DNA from: Micromonospora chokoriensis
GTDB taxonomy: Bacteria; Actinomycetota; Actinomycetes; Mycobacteriales; Micromonosporaceae
Direction of reading: 5' to 3'
Length of the DNA stretch: 64,000 nucleotides
Assembly (NCBI RefSeq): GCF_000718555.1
Contig: NZ_JOAN01000015.1
Location: 186,001 to 250,000, forward strand
The notes below the pieces were generated by a model. It searched no databases. It had not been told where the DNA came from and saw only the letters and a program-made list of their open reading frames with translations. The position numbers and the translations under genes were made by a program. How positions within the stretch are numbered: the first letter of the stretch is position 1; each line of letters opens with the position of its first letter. Shown in pieces: positions 7,814-16,307 of the stretch.

Positions 7814-9070
7814 ATGAGGTTCCCGAAAGGCCGGCGACGGCTCGTTATTGCGGTTGCGGCGCTGGTCGCGACCGCGGCCGTCGCCGTCATCGTCCACCGG
7901 GTCCTCGCGCCGGCAGAGGTGAGCACGGTGGCGCAGGCCGATTATCCGGCCCCGGCCCGACCGGCTGCTGGAGTGGTCGGTCGTCTGCCGGTCGCGCCGT
8001 TGATCGTGGACGGGAGACTGCGGGTTTACGCCGCACACCGCCAGGTCTACGCCGACCGGCCGGTCGACGGGCGGCACCGGACCACTCCGTACTGGTCGTA
8101 CCGGCGGTGGCCGGCGGAGTTGACCGGGGTGGTGGCCAGCGGCAGCACGGTGGTCAGCCGTTGGTCGGACGGGCGACTTGTCGCACTCGACGCCCGGACC
8201 GGCGGGGTGCTCTGGCGCACCGACGGCCCGAAGCCCGCCGAGAGCACGGAGGTGCTGCGGCGTACCGGGGCGGCGACCGTCTGGGACCCGCGCGGGCTCC
8301 AGCTCACCGACCTCCCGGACGGGCGGATCGTGCTGGTGGCGACCGGGGATAGCCAGGCGCGTGGGGTCGAGGTGAGCGGTGGTCGGGAGCTGTGGCGGGT
8401 TGACCTGCCGGGCAGGTGCCGCAGCGATGTCGGCACCACGGCGGCTGGGCAGCTGATCGGGCTGGATGCCTGCGCCGGGGCGGCCACTGTCGAGTTCCGG
8501 GACGCGGCGACGGGTGTGGTGCGGGAGCGCTGGCGACCGCCGGGTGGCCCGGACGAGTTGGTGGTGACGCCGCTCGGCTGCCGTACCGGCCGGTCGGGCT
8601 GCCTGGGGCTGCGGACCGCCGGGCCGGGCGACGCGGGCGGGCGGGGTTGGCTGTTGGGTGCCGGCGAGCCGGTCGCCGCCCCCGCGCTGGACCTGGCCGG
8701 CGCCGCGCTCGTCGGTGAGCAGGCCGTCGTCGTGCTCGACGGGGTGGCGGTGGGTCGATCGGCGCGTACGGGCACCGAGCTGTGGCGGTCTGCGAGCCTG
8801 GGCGCGGCCCGGGTGCTGGTTGGTGAGCCTGGCCGGGTGCACCTGCTGACCGAGGCGAACGATCTGGTGACGCTAGACCCGGTGACCGGCGCGCAGTTGT
8901 CCCGCTTCTCGCTCAACGTCGGCTCGGATGGGACCGGCTGGGCACCTGGGGCGGTGGCGGCCGAGGACGGGTTCGTCGCGGTCGAACGGCTCCGCAAGCC
9001 GGTCGACCCGACCGGCGACGACCGGCGCTACTACCTGACCGCGGAGGCGGTGATCCTGGCCGCCACCTGA
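7814..9070 (+). CDS. Membrane-anchored PQQ-like beta-propeller protein
   Basis: 418 residues. One hydrophobic helix lies at about 9-30 after a basic start, so the bulk is outside the membrane. The rest contains repeated propeller strands such as LVALDARTGGVLWRTDGP, GRELWRVDLPG, GTELWRSASLG and LVTLDPVTGAQLSRF, characteristic of PQQ-like/BamB-like repeats. No catalytic dehydrogenase residues were identified, so a scaffold or binding role is more likely than enzymatic. A second protein of this type is encoded at 18895-20403. Confidence 0.8.
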   Translation: MRFPKGRRRLVIAVAALVATAAVAVIVHRVLAPAEVSTVAQADYPAPARPAAGVVGRLPVAPLIVDGRLRVYAAHRQVYADRPVDGRHRTTPYWSYRRWPAELTGVVASGSTVVSRWSDGRLVALDARTGGVLWRTDGPKPAESTEVLRRTGAATVWDPRGLQLTDLPDGRIVLVATGDSQARGVEVSGGRELWRVDLPGRCRSDVGTTAAGQLIGLDACAGAATVEFRDAATGVVRERWRPPGGPDELVVTPLGCRTGRSGCLGLRTAGPGDAGGRGWLLGAGEPVAAPALDLAGAALVGEQAVVVLDGVAVGRSARTGTELWRSASLGAARVLVGEPGRVHLLTEANDLVTLDPVTGAQLSRFSLNVGSDGTGWAPGAVAAEDGFVAVERLRKPVDPTGDDRRYYLTAEAVILAAT

Positions 9071-9171
9071 TCGTGGCGTCTTCGACCCCGGAACGCCGAA
9101 CCATTCATTCCCTTTGTCGGAAAAGGGTACGTTTTTCATGGTTCAGGTTTCGGTGGAGAAGGGGTCGGCGC

Positions 9172-9546
9172 ATGGGCAGGATAACAGCCAACTACGTCGC
9201 GGGTGGCGTACTCGCTGCCGCCGCGAGCATCGCGCTGGCGGTCCCGCCGATGCTGCATGCGGATCCCGCGTCGGCGCGCGGGTTCAGCGCCGCCCGGGCC
9301 GAGCCGTCAGCGGACACCGGCGTCACCTTCGAGATCCTGCCGGCGACGCCGACACCCACACCGACGCAACCCGGGCCACCCACGCCCACGCCGACGCAAC
9401 CCACGGCACCACCTCAGCCCACGCCCAGCCACGGTGGCCAACTGCCGGTCACCGGTGCGGGTGGGTCGACGTTGCTGCTCACCGGGCTGGGCGTGACCCT
9501 CCTGATCGTCGGTTGGCTGGCGGCCCGGCGCCGGCGGCCGGTCTGA
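9172..9546 (+). CDS. LPXTG cell-wall anchored protein
   Basis: 124 residues: signal peptide (YVAGGVLAAAASIALAVPP), a short mature region, a Pro/Thr repeat TPTPTQPGPPTPTPTQPT acting as a wall spacer, then the sorting signal LPVTG, a hydrophobic span and a terminal RRRRPV. A sortase should cleave it between Thr and Gly and attach it to peptidoglycan. No sortase gene is in the window. It lies tail-to-tail with the DUF916/WxL-like pair, suggesting a joint surface locus. ATG at 9172 follows a GAGAAGGGG stretch. Confidence 0.85.
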   Translation: MGRITANYVAGGVLAAAASIALAVPPMLHADPASARGFSAARAEPSADTGVTFEILPATPTPTPTQPGPPTPTPTQPTAPPQPTPSHGGQLPVTGAGGSTLLLTGLGVTLLIVGWLAARRRRPV

Positions 9547-9621
9547 CAGACACTCGCCACCGAACGGCCGGTGGAAGCCCGCCGCCGACGGCCGGTCCGA
9601 TGCGCGGCCGCCGGCGTGGTG

Positions 9622-10677
9622 TCACCGTCCGGCCGGGACCCGCTCCCGTGGCCTGCCGGTGGGGGGTCGGGGGGACTGACGGGATCGGCGGGCCAGCACC
9701 GCGAGGCCGGTGATGAGCAGCAAACCCGCGATGGCCGCCCCCACGGTCCAACCGGACACCATCCGGGAGATGACGCTACCCCGCTTCCCGACCTGACCCG
9801 GGTCGGGGAACTGGATCTGCGCGGTGATGCTGCGCTTCACCAATCCACTCTCCAGGTTGATCTCGACCTTCCACGGCCCGTTCGGCAACTCGGCTGGTAG
9901 CCGGGCGATGACCTGCCCGGACCCGCCTGGCGGTAGCGTGACGCCCTGCCCGACCTGGAATGGGCCGGCCCGGCTGTCGGCCGGTCCGTCGGTCAGGGAA
10001 ACCGTGCCGGTCAGGTCGATGGCACGGCCACCGGTGTTGGTGACCTGAGCGGTCAGCGATGGTTCGCCCTCAGCGCTGCCGGCCGGACGAAGCTCACCGA
10101 TCGAGAAGTCGGAAATCGGCTCGCCGCCGGGTCCAACATCGAGGTACATCCGGACGCCGACCCGGTGGATCTGGGTGACCTCCCCGCCGGCCCGGGGCGC
10201 GGAGGTGGCGGACGCCCAGACCACCCCGTACCGCTCGCCGCGTGAGGCGGCTGACGGCACCTTGACGGTCGCGAGGACCCTTGCCTCGCCCCACGCCTCC
10301 ACCTCCACGGCGGACTTGTCGAGGGTGATCCACGAGGTCAGCTCGTTGGCCGCGTGGCCTTCGCCGAACTTGAACTCCGAACCTTCCACGGTCGCCGCCG
10401 CCGGATACACGTCGATGCGGCGGTCCTGGTCGGTGCGGTTGGTGACCAGCAACTGCCGCTTGATCGTGGTGCCCGGCGGGAGGTGATCGACGATGTACCG
10501 CCGCGCCCGGGGATCGTCGCGGCGGTTGCTCGGTGCCTCCAGCAGCCGGATCCCGAGGCGGTCGTCGGCGTCCGGCTCGGCCGCGCCGGCCCGGGTCGAC
10601 AGACCCGGACCGGCGAGGCAGAGCAGCGCCAGCGCGACCGCGACGGTCGACCGGCCCTGGCGGCTAGGCCACCGAAT
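9622..10677 (-). CDS. DUF916-like (WxL-interacting) cell-surface protein
   Basis: About 351 residues. The pattern YIVDHLPPGTTIKRQLLVTN, NELTSWITL and RGERYGVVWA matches the DUF916/WxL-interacting domain of Gram-positive surface complexes. A second Ig-like domain follows, then a membrane helix (GAAIAGLLLITGLAVLA) and a basic tail. The reading frame continues upstream into a convincing signal peptide, but between the in-frame TGA at 10681-10683 and that peptide there is no ATG, GTG or TTG. The best start is ATT at 10677. It overlaps the end of the WxL-like gene, so coupling is likely. Confidence 0.7.
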   Translation of the reverse strand: MRWPSRQGRSTVAVALALLCLAGPGLSTRAGAAEPDADDRLGIRLLEAPSNRRDDPRARRYIVDHLPPGTTIKRQLLVTNRTDQDRRIDVYPAAATVEGSEFKFGEGHAANELTSWITLDKSAVEVEAWGEARVLATVKVPSAASRGERYGVVWASATSAPRAGGEVTQIHRVGVRMYLDVGPGGEPISDFSIGELRPAGSAEGEPSLTAQVTNTGGRAIDLTGTVSLTDGPADSRAGPFQVGQGVTLPPGGSGQVIARLPAELPNGPWKVEINLESGLVKRSITAQIQFPDPGQVGKRGSVISRMVSGWTVGAAIAGLLLITGLAVLARRSRQSPRPPTGRPRERVPAGR

Positions 10678-11218
10678 GCGTCACCGTCCCGGTGTAGATG
10701 CCCGCGATGCTGTCCAGCGGCACGTTGACGTCAAGCGTGGGGTTCCAGGACGCGGTGTTGCCGCCGGTGCCACCAGTGTGGGTGAACGCCGTGAGCGGCG
10801 TGACGCTGGACAGCGGCGCCGCGTCACCAGCGGTGAGCTGGCCCGGCGTGAAGGTGCCGGTGCCGGTGGTCGCTGTGGCGGGGCCCGACCAGTAGTCGAT
10901 CTCCTCGGGCAGGACCGTTTCGGCGGGGGTGCCACCACCGGTCTGGAAGACGGTGGCGGTCACCGAGGCCACCCAGGAGGCATCCGCATCACCCCGGGAG
11001 TCGGTGACCGTGACCGTGCCGAGCTGAGCGGTGATGACGCCACCGGGCGGGCCGCCGCCCAGGTCGGCGGTGGCCGGCGCGACGATGTCGAGGGTGCCCG
11101 CCTCCACCTCGAAGGTGACGGTCGTGTCGTCGGTGGGCGCGGCGGCGGCCGGCGCCGCGAGGAAGCCGACCATCGCGGCGGCGGCCGCTCCGGCGAGACA
11201 GATCTTGGCAGTACGCAC
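10664..11218 (-). CDS. Secreted WxL-like surface protein
   Basis: 184 residues from GTG at 11218, chosen for the upstream GGGG and the signal peptide (MRTAKICLAGAAAAAMVGFL, then APAAAA). The mature part has VTVTDSRGDADASWVASVTA and ends VPLDSIAGIYTGTVTHSVA, both resembling the WxL domain, which binds peptidoglycan in Firmicutes. The exact W-x-L tripeptide is absent, so the assignment is by overall pattern. The next gene encodes the DUF916 partner and overlaps it, the same arrangement as WxL/DUF916 operons. Confidence 0.7.
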   Translation of the reverse strand: MRTAKICLAGAAAAAMVGFLAAPAAAAPTDDTTVTFEVEAGTLDIVAPATADLGGGPPGGVITAQLGTVTVTDSRGDADASWVASVTATVFQTGGGTPAETVLPEEIDYWSGPATATTGTGTFTPGQLTAGDAAPLSSVTPLTAFTHTGGTGGNTASWNPTLDVNVPLDSIAGIYTGTVTHSVA

Positions 11219-11370
11219 TGTATTTACCCCGTTTTCTCGAAGTGAGCCGGCGTGAGCCCTCGACACAACCGGCCACTTCGGAAGATAGGGCATAAGACAT
11301 GTCAAGTCGGACAAACAACTCATAGTTCACGATTGAGGTTGATTACGCCTGGTTGGGGTGGCGAAGTTGG

Positions 11371-12207
11371 TCAGGCCACCCGGGCCGTGAGGTTGGAGTG
11401 CTGGGGTCGCGGTTCGGCGTCGCTGCTCAAACTCACCAGAAGCTGATCGGAGAACAGCAGGGCGTCGTCGCGCCGGAGGGCTGCGTGGTGAAGAGTCTGC
11501 AGCCATGACCCCGGGTCCACGCCAAACTCCCGGCGCAGCGTGGTGCGGGCTGCCGCGAAGATGCGCAGGGCCGCCGGAAGATTGCCGGCCCGATAACACG
11601 CGACGAGCATGAGTGCGGCGGACTTCTCCCGGGTGAGATTCGGATCATCGATCTCCGGCAGCCCAGCAATGGCGGGCAGGCCGTCGCCGCTGGCGATGCG
11701 GGCGGCGGCGAGGTCCTCGGCCAGGGCGAATCGTTGCTCGCGGAGCATTGCGAAGCGATGATCGAGCCAGCCCTGAGCGGCCACGTCCTGGCCTGAGGTT
11801 CCGGCCCAGAGTGCCGATGCGCTTTCGAGTGCCTCAACCGCGCCACGGAAATCCGAGCGGTTCATCGCCCGGCGGCCCTCGTTCCAGAGCTCGATTGATC
11901 GCCCGAGGTCTAACTCTCCGTCGAGAATATCCAGCCGGTATCCACCATGGACGGTTGCGAGGCGTTCGTGGAGCTCCGGGCTCAACTCGGCAAGGAAGCG
12001 GCGCAGTTTGGCGATATAGGTCCGCACATTTGCGTCTGCGGAAACTGGCGGGTCACTCCAGATGGCAGTGGCCAGGGTAGCCGAACTGACGTTTTGCCCA
12101 TGTCGAAATAGAAGAGCTGCGAAAATGCTCTGGACGCGGCCTTCTTGTGGAAAGTGGAAGGCATTGTCAACTGTCACGCCCGGAGATCTGAGTAGTCGGA
12201 ACATCAT
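11371..12207 (-). CDS. BTAD (AfsR/SARP-type) transcriptional regulator
   Basis: 278 residues. The N-terminal about 95 residues look like an OmpR-type winged helix (RHGQNVSSATLATAIW, then VRTYIAKLRRFLAE, then HGGYRLDI). Residues about 100-250 form the bacterial transcriptional activation domain (FRGAVEALESASALWAG, LACYRAGNLPAALRIFAAAR-type helices). It probably activates a nearby target; candidates are the WxL-like/DUF916 genes downstream on the same strand or the secreted protein at 12777. ATG at 12207 is preferred because GGGGGTG precedes it; a GTG at 12231 is also possible. Confidence 0.8.
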   Translation of the reverse strand: MMFRLLRSPGVTVDNAFHFPQEGRVQSIFAALLFRHGQNVSSATLATAIWSDPPVSADANVRTYIAKLRRFLAELSPELHERLATVHGGYRLDILDGELDLGRSIELWNEGRRAMNRSDFRGAVEALESASALWAGTSGQDVAAQGWLDHRFAMLREQRFALAEDLAAARIASGDGLPAIAGLPEIDDPNLTREKSAALMLVACYRAGNLPAALRIFAAARTTLRREFGVDPGSWLQTLHHAALRRDDALLFSDQLLVSLSSDAEPRPQHSNLTARVA

Positions 12208-12776
12208 TTCGGCACCCCCGTTGTCGCGCACCGTTAGGGTGAGCAGCGACAGGGACGCTACATCGGCCCGCGCACCGAGGCAACGGGTGCTCTCGCCATT
12301 ATTTAACGGACTTATCTAGAGCCGATGTGCCTTGCGGCAAGTCGACCGTTTTGTCGCTTCGGGGCCGAGGCTGTCGCGCGGAGAAGCCGTCACGTGGAGT
12401 AACTGAGGCGCGGGGCGGCGGAAAGCCAAGTGACGTGGTCACTTGAGGAACTGGCGACGAGGCTCCAGGGGTTTGAGTTGGCTTGGCCGCGACACTCCGT
12501 TATCTCCGGGTCGACGTGCCCAGCGGGCCGCACCTTGCTCGTTGGCCCGACCCCCACAGCTCGGCAATCCGGGCGTGAGTAAGGTTCGCCAACTCGACGA
12601 TTCGGTCGCGCGTGCCCTGCGCTTCCCAATCCGGACGGTCGGCACGGTGTGGATCAAGTCGGGCGACGGCGCGGGCCCTCGTGCCCGGTGGGCGGCGTGT
12701 GCTGCGAATGTGCAGCGCTGGTGCAAAGGAGTGAAAGGCTGCGATCTCCAACGCAATAGCGACCAGGGATGTGGCG
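12208..12776. other. Intergenic region with a candidate operator
   Basis: No convincing gene is seen in this 569-bp space between divergent genes. It is less GC-rich near 12290-12320 (ATTATTTAACGG), fitting promoters. It holds the perfect palindrome at 12427-12445. Possible reading frames here show no family resemblance and no clear ribosome binding site. Confidence 0.5.
12427..12445. promoter_or_regulatory. Palindrome CAAGTGAC-GTG-GTCACTTG
   Basis: A perfect 8+3+8 inverted repeat lies between the BTAD regulator and the secreted protein gene. It could be a regulator binding site for either. No partner is known. Confidence 0.4.
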
Positions 12777-13394
12777 ATGAGTAAGAAATCTGCAGGTCTG
12801 CTCCGATCATTCCCCCTTGCTGCGACCGTCGTCGCTGCCGTACTGCTGCCGGCAGTTCCTGCTATGGCGGCGGGTGGGGTCACGCCGGCGGCGTCTGAGG
12901 ACCTCGTGCCAATCCCGGCTCCGATACCTCCAAAGGGGGAGCAGGGCCCTGAGTTTGGCACCCAGGCGGAGTACTGCACGCCGGGGACCTACCTCTACTC
13001 AATGACCAACACGACGAACACCTTCGACGCGAAGTTCCGTACGTCGGTCATCAACAACACCAGTTCGGCGAAGAGCTTCAAGTTCACCGCGACGAAGACG
13101 GGCACCACGACCTTCACGGTTTCGGTCTCGGTTTCGGCCGAGCTGAAGGCGGCAATCTTCGCCAAGATGGAAGCCACCATCAACGCGGGCGTCGAACAGA
13201 GCAACACAACGTCCTATGGTGTCGAGGTCAGCGGCACCGTCAACGCCAACTCCACCCTGTACGGCGACTATGGCAACTGGAAGGAGAACGTCAGCTGGAA
13301 GTCGCACTACGTCTACAGCAACTGCAACACGACCTCCGAGAATTCGGGCAGCGCGTATGCCCCCTACCGTGAAGCCTGGAAGCTGTACTACTGA
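12777..13394 (+). CDS. Small secreted beta-rich protein, related to the 2512-3189 product
   Basis: 205 residues. The signal peptide ends near PAVPAMA. The mature part is rich in Ser, Thr and Asn with a long alternating stretch (FTVSVSVSAELKAAIFAKME), a Thr-rich turn region, and Trp/Tyr residues before a Cys (SHYVYSNC). This layout parallels the 2512-3189 protein. ATG at 12777 has GGGATG about 8 bases upstream; GTG at 12771 is less well spaced. Codon use is less GC-biased than its neighbours. The family is unknown to me. Confidence 0.78.
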   Translation: MSKKSAGLLRSFPLAATVVAAVLLPAVPAMAAGGVTPAASEDLVPIPAPIPPKGEQGPEFGTQAEYCTPGTYLYSMTNTTNTFDAKFRTSVINNTSSAKSFKFTATKTGTTTFTVSVSVSAELKAAIFAKMEATINAGVEQSNTTSYGVEVSGTVNANSTLYGDYGNWKENVSWKSHYVYSNCNTTSENSGSAYAPYREAWKLYY

Positions 13395-13459
13395 CCGTGC
13401 GTGCTGGCGTTCAGGGCAGCTTGACGACAGGCTCGTCCGGCCTGGATTGGAGACGCGAG

Positions 13460-13915
13460 ATGCGTGCTAGTCGTTCCGCCGTGTGCCTGGCCCTCGGCAT
13501 GGTCGTCCCCTTGCTGATGGTCAGCGGCTGCACCGCTGACACGGCGAGACGATCGGCGGTGCCGTCCGGACCCGCCTTACCCACCGGGATGAGTCAGCCT
13601 TCCCCCACCGCGGAGGCGCCGACCGGATGGTTTCCGACCGGTCGGGTGCTGCTGGCCGGTCCGCTGGCTGAACAGAAGGAAGCAACCATCGCCGATGTGG
13701 TTCCCAGCGGGGCCAGCTTCACGGTGTATTTCGTCTGCACCGGGGGAGGCCGGATCGCATTGGACGTGAAGACCGGCGGTTTGCTGCGATATCCCTGCGA
13801 CGGGGTGCCCAATCGGTCGCAGGTCTTCGTCGACAAGGGCGTCTCGACCGATCTTGCCGTTGGGGTCGAGGGTGAGACGCAGTGGCGACTGGCGGTAGTC
13901 GACGGAGCGCCCTAG
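13460..13915 (+). CDS. Small lipoprotein of unknown function
   Basis: 151 residues. The N-terminus MRASRSAVCLALGMVVPLL is followed by the lipobox MVSGC, so it is probably lipid-anchored on the outside of the membrane. A Pro/Ser/Thr linker follows, then a domain of about 100 residues with two cysteines (FVCTG and RYPCDG) that could form a disulfide. ATG at 13460 has GGAGACGCGAG upstream. It follows the secreted protein by 65 bp and may be co-transcribed with it. Confidence 0.75.
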   Translation: MRASRSAVCLALGMVVPLLMVSGCTADTARRSAVPSGPALPTGMSQPSPTAEAPTGWFPTGRVLLAGPLAEQKEATIADVVPSGASFTVYFVCTGGGRIALDVKTGGLLRYPCDGVPNRSQVFVDKGVSTDLAVGVEGETQWRLAVVDGAP

Positions 13916-13924
13916 CCGGGCAAT

Positions 13925-13959
13925 GGCGGGCGGAGCAGCTGCCTGCTGCCCCGCCCGCC
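13925..13959. terminator. Hairpin between convergent genes
   Basis: GGCGGGCGG (13925-13933) pairs with CCGCCCGCC (13951-13959), with further imperfect pairing inside. It lies between the lipoprotein stop and the end of the aminotransferase gene. Confidence 0.6.
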
Positions 13960-13980
13960 GCCGCGACGGCGAGCTGTCGC

Positions 13981-15084
13981 TCAGACCAGGGCGGCCTCGG
14001 CCGCCGCCAGGAACGCGTCGTTCTCGGCCGGGGTGCCGATGGTGACCCGGACGCCGTCACCAGCGAACGGCCGCACGATCACGCCGCGCGCCTCGCACGC
14101 CTTGCCGAACGCCACCGCCCGCTCGCCCAGCGGCAGCCAGACGAAGTTGGCTTGGCTCGTCGGCACCTCGGGCACGAACTTGCGCAGCGCCTCGGTGACC
14201 CGGTCCCGCTCAGCGACGACCAGGGCGCAGCGGCGCTCCATCTCGGTCGCCTGTGCCAGCGCAGCGAGCGCCCCGGCCTGGGCTGCCGTGCTGCTGGAGA
14301 ACGGGGTCGCCACCTTGCGGATGGCGGCTGCCACCACCGGCTGGGCAACCAACCAGCCCATCCGCAGCCCGGCGAGCCCCCAGGCCTTCGACAACGTGCG
14401 CAACACCGCCACGTTGGGCCGGTCCAGGTAGTCGAGCCCGTCCGGCACCTCCGGGTCGGTGACGAACTCCCGGTACGCCTCGTCGATCACCACCAGCACG
14501 TCGTCCGGCACCGAGTCGAGGAACCGGTCCAGCTCGGCCCGGCGCAGCGCCGTACCCGTGGGGTTGTTCGGGTTGCAGACGAAAATCACCCGGGTCCGAT
14601 CGGTCACCGCCGCGGCCATCGCCGCCAGGTCGTGCCCGTGCTCGGCGTCGTTGGGCACCCGCACGCTTGTCGCGCCGCTGGTCGCCACGATGATCGGGTA
14701 CGCCTCGAAGGACCGCCACGAGTAGAGCACCTCGTCGCCGGGCAGGCAGGTTGCCCGCACCAGGTGCTCGGCGAGCGCCACCGAACCGCAGCCGGTGGCG
14801 ATCCGGTCGGCGTCCACCCCGTAGCGCTGGGCCAGCGCGTCACGAAGCGCGACCACGCCCATGTCCGGGTAGCGGTGCGACGTGGTGACCGCCTCGGTGA
14901 CCGCCTCCACCACGCCGGGCAGCGGCCCGTACGGCACCTCGTTGCTGGCCAGCTTGATGGCCTCCGGCAGGCCCAACTCCCGGGCCAGGTCGGCGGGGCT
15001 GCGCCCCGGCACGTAGTTGGGCAGCGCGTCCAGGTCGGCGCGGGTCAACCGCAGCGCCGGCTGGTGGCGTCCGGAGTCGGTCAT
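13981..15084 (-). CDS. pat: Pat-type aminotransferase (aromatic amino acid / histidinol-phosphate)
   Basis: 367 residues, a class I/II PLP aminotransferase of the HisC family. PLP lysine K233 lies in [14 protein letters not shown], with D201 and Y204 in DEAYREFV and NPNNPTGT before them. [22 protein letters not shown] and [12 protein letters not shown] resemble the actinobacterial aromatic aminotransferase Pat rather than the histidine-operon HisC. No his genes are nearby, while hpd lies 2 kb away, so conversion of tyrosine to 4-hydroxyphenylpyruvate is plausible. ATG at 15084 overlaps the preceding RDD gene by 4 bp. Confidence 0.85.
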   Translation of the reverse strand: MTDSGRHQPALRLTRADLDALPNYVPGRSPADLARELGLPEAIKLASNEVPYGPLPGVVEAVTEAVTTSHRYPDMGVVALRDALAQRYGVDADRIATGCGSVALAEHLVRATCLPGDEVLYSWRSFEAYPIIVATSGATSVRVPNDAEHGHDLAAMAAAVTDRTRVIFVCNPNNPTGTALRRAELDRFLDSVPDDVLVVIDEAYREFVTDPEVPDGLDYLDRPNVAVLRTLSKAWGLAGLRMGWLVAQPVVAAAIRKVATPFSSSTAAQAGALAALAQATEMERRCALVVAERDRVTEALRKFVPEVPTSQANFVWLPLGERAVAFGKACEARGVIVRPFAGDGVRVTIGTPAENDAFLAAAEAALV

Positions 15085-16151
15085 GGGGTGTCTCCCGAGG
15101 GCTGGTCGCGGTCGTTCGAGGGGGCGGGGTCGGTGCGGTAGGGGACCTCGACGACCACCGTCTGCGCGCGCTTGTCGTGCAGCGCCTGGCGCAGGGGGTG
15201 GTCGAAGAGGGGAGAGAGAGAATCGACCAGTTGCAGCACCAGGCCGAGCCCGGCGCAGTACCACAGCAGGGTTGGCAGGCCCAGCGTGCTCCACCGGCTC
15301 AGTGCTCGGCGGACGCCCAGCGGCTGGTCGGCGGCGATCGGCACCGCCCGGATCCGCATCACCCGCTTGCCGATGGTCTGCCCGCCTGCGGCCATGGTGG
15401 GCACCTCGTAGGCCAGCCAGAGCGCGGTGGCGATCAGCAGGATCGCCACCAGGAGAGACCCGGCCTGCTCACCGGGGAGCGGCAGGCCGTCGGCGGAGGT
15501 GTCACCCCGCGACGCGCGCCGGAAGACCTCCTGCCAGTACGGGGCCCACTCCTGCGCCCATCGCCAGACGAACCAGCCGTTGACCACCACGTTCAGGGCC
15601 AAGACGAGGCCGAAGTCGATCAGCCGAGCGACGAACCTACGGCCGTAGCCGGCCAGCCGGAGGCCGTGCGGCCGCGGCTCGGGCGGTCGTCCGGGCCAGC
15701 CGGGGTGACCGGCCGGAGGCGCCCAGCCGGCAGGGCTGCCCGGGGGCGCCCAGCCGGCAGGGCTGCCCGGGGGCGCCCAGCCGGGCGGACCGCCCTGCGG
15801 GCCCCAGCCCGGGCCGTGACCCGGCTGCGGGCCGTACCCCGGTTGTTGCCCGTACCCCGGTTGTTGCCCGTACCCCGGTTGTTGCCCGTACCCCGGTTGT
15901 TGCCCGTGCCCCGGTTGCGGGCCCTGGTGTGGCGGCCAGCCGGGTGCGACGGGCCCCGGGCCAGGGGTGGCCGGGCCGGAGGTTGGGGTCGCGGCCGGGG
16001 TGACCGGCGCGGGCGGCGGCTCGGCCGGTGGCGGGCCGTCCGGCACGGTGGCGTCGACGGGGATGGGCGCACCCAGCCAACCGTCACCGTCCCAGTAACG
16101 CCGGGTCTCAGTGTCGGCGGGGTCGACGTACCAGCCGGGTTGAACGCTCAC
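15081..16151 (-). CDS. DUF2510-RDD family membrane protein
   Basis: 356 residues. The N-terminal DUF2510 motif ([15 protein letters not shown]) is followed by a Pro/Gly-rich linker that includes about five GYGQQP repeats (18-bp units around 15832-15909). The last 190 residues form an RDD domain with about three membrane helices and characteristic Arg/Asp residues ([17 protein letters not shown]). RDD proteins are multi-span proteins of uncertain transport function. The start is GTG at 16151, inside the first copy of an 80-bp tandem repeat. It overlaps the downstream aminotransferase by ATGA. Confidence 0.85.
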   Translation of the reverse strand: MSVQPGWYVDPADTETRRYWDGDGWLGAPIPVDATVPDGPPPAEPPPAPVTPAATPTSGPATPGPGPVAPGWPPHQGPQPGHGQQPGYGQQPGYGQQPGYGQQPGYGPQPGHGPGWGPQGGPPGWAPPGSPAGWAPPGSPAGWAPPAGHPGWPGRPPEPRPHGLRLAGYGRRFVARLIDFGLVLALNVVVNGWFVWRWAQEWAPYWQEVFRRASRGDTSADGLPLPGEQAGSLLVAILLIATALWLAYEVPTMAAGGQTIGKRVMRIRAVPIAADQPLGVRRALSRWSTLGLPTLLWYCAGLGLVLQLVDSLSPLFDHPLRQALHDKRAQTVVVEVPYRTDPAPSNDRDQPSGDTP

Positions 16152-16305
16152 GCCGTCACTCCGCTTCGCTGCGCGACGGCGCGAGGCGCCACGCTACTGA
16201 GCCTGCTGGTTCGCTCGCTGCGCTCGCTCACGCCGTCACTCCGCTTCGCTGCGCGACGGCGCGCGGCGCCACCCGACTGGGCCTGCTGGTTCGCTCGCTG
16301 CGCTC
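16146..16305. repeat. Two tandem copies of an 80-bp intergenic repeat
   Basis: Units 16146-16225 and 16226-16305 are near identical (a few differences around 16194-16200). Each contains GCCGTC...GACGGC pairing and a GCTCGCTGCGCTCGC segment with internal symmetry. The block fills the whole gap between the two RDD genes, and its first bases include the GTG start of one and, in the third partial copy, the stop of the other. Confidence 0.85.
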
Positions 16306-16307
16306 GC

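Noticed and set aside
12500..12979. Possible minus-strand gene with RDRIVELANLTHARIAELWG
   Set aside because: No start with a ribosome binding site and no family match; it also runs under the signal peptide of the plus-strand secreted protein.
13882..15141. Long plus-strand frame across the aminotransferase gene
   Set aside because: It is antisense to a gene with all PLP motifs; the His/Arg/Gly-rich product has no family resemblance.
15832..15909. 18-bp repeats as a CRISPR array or iteron origin
   Set aside because: They are in-frame codons for GYGQQP repeats within the DUF2510-RDD protein.
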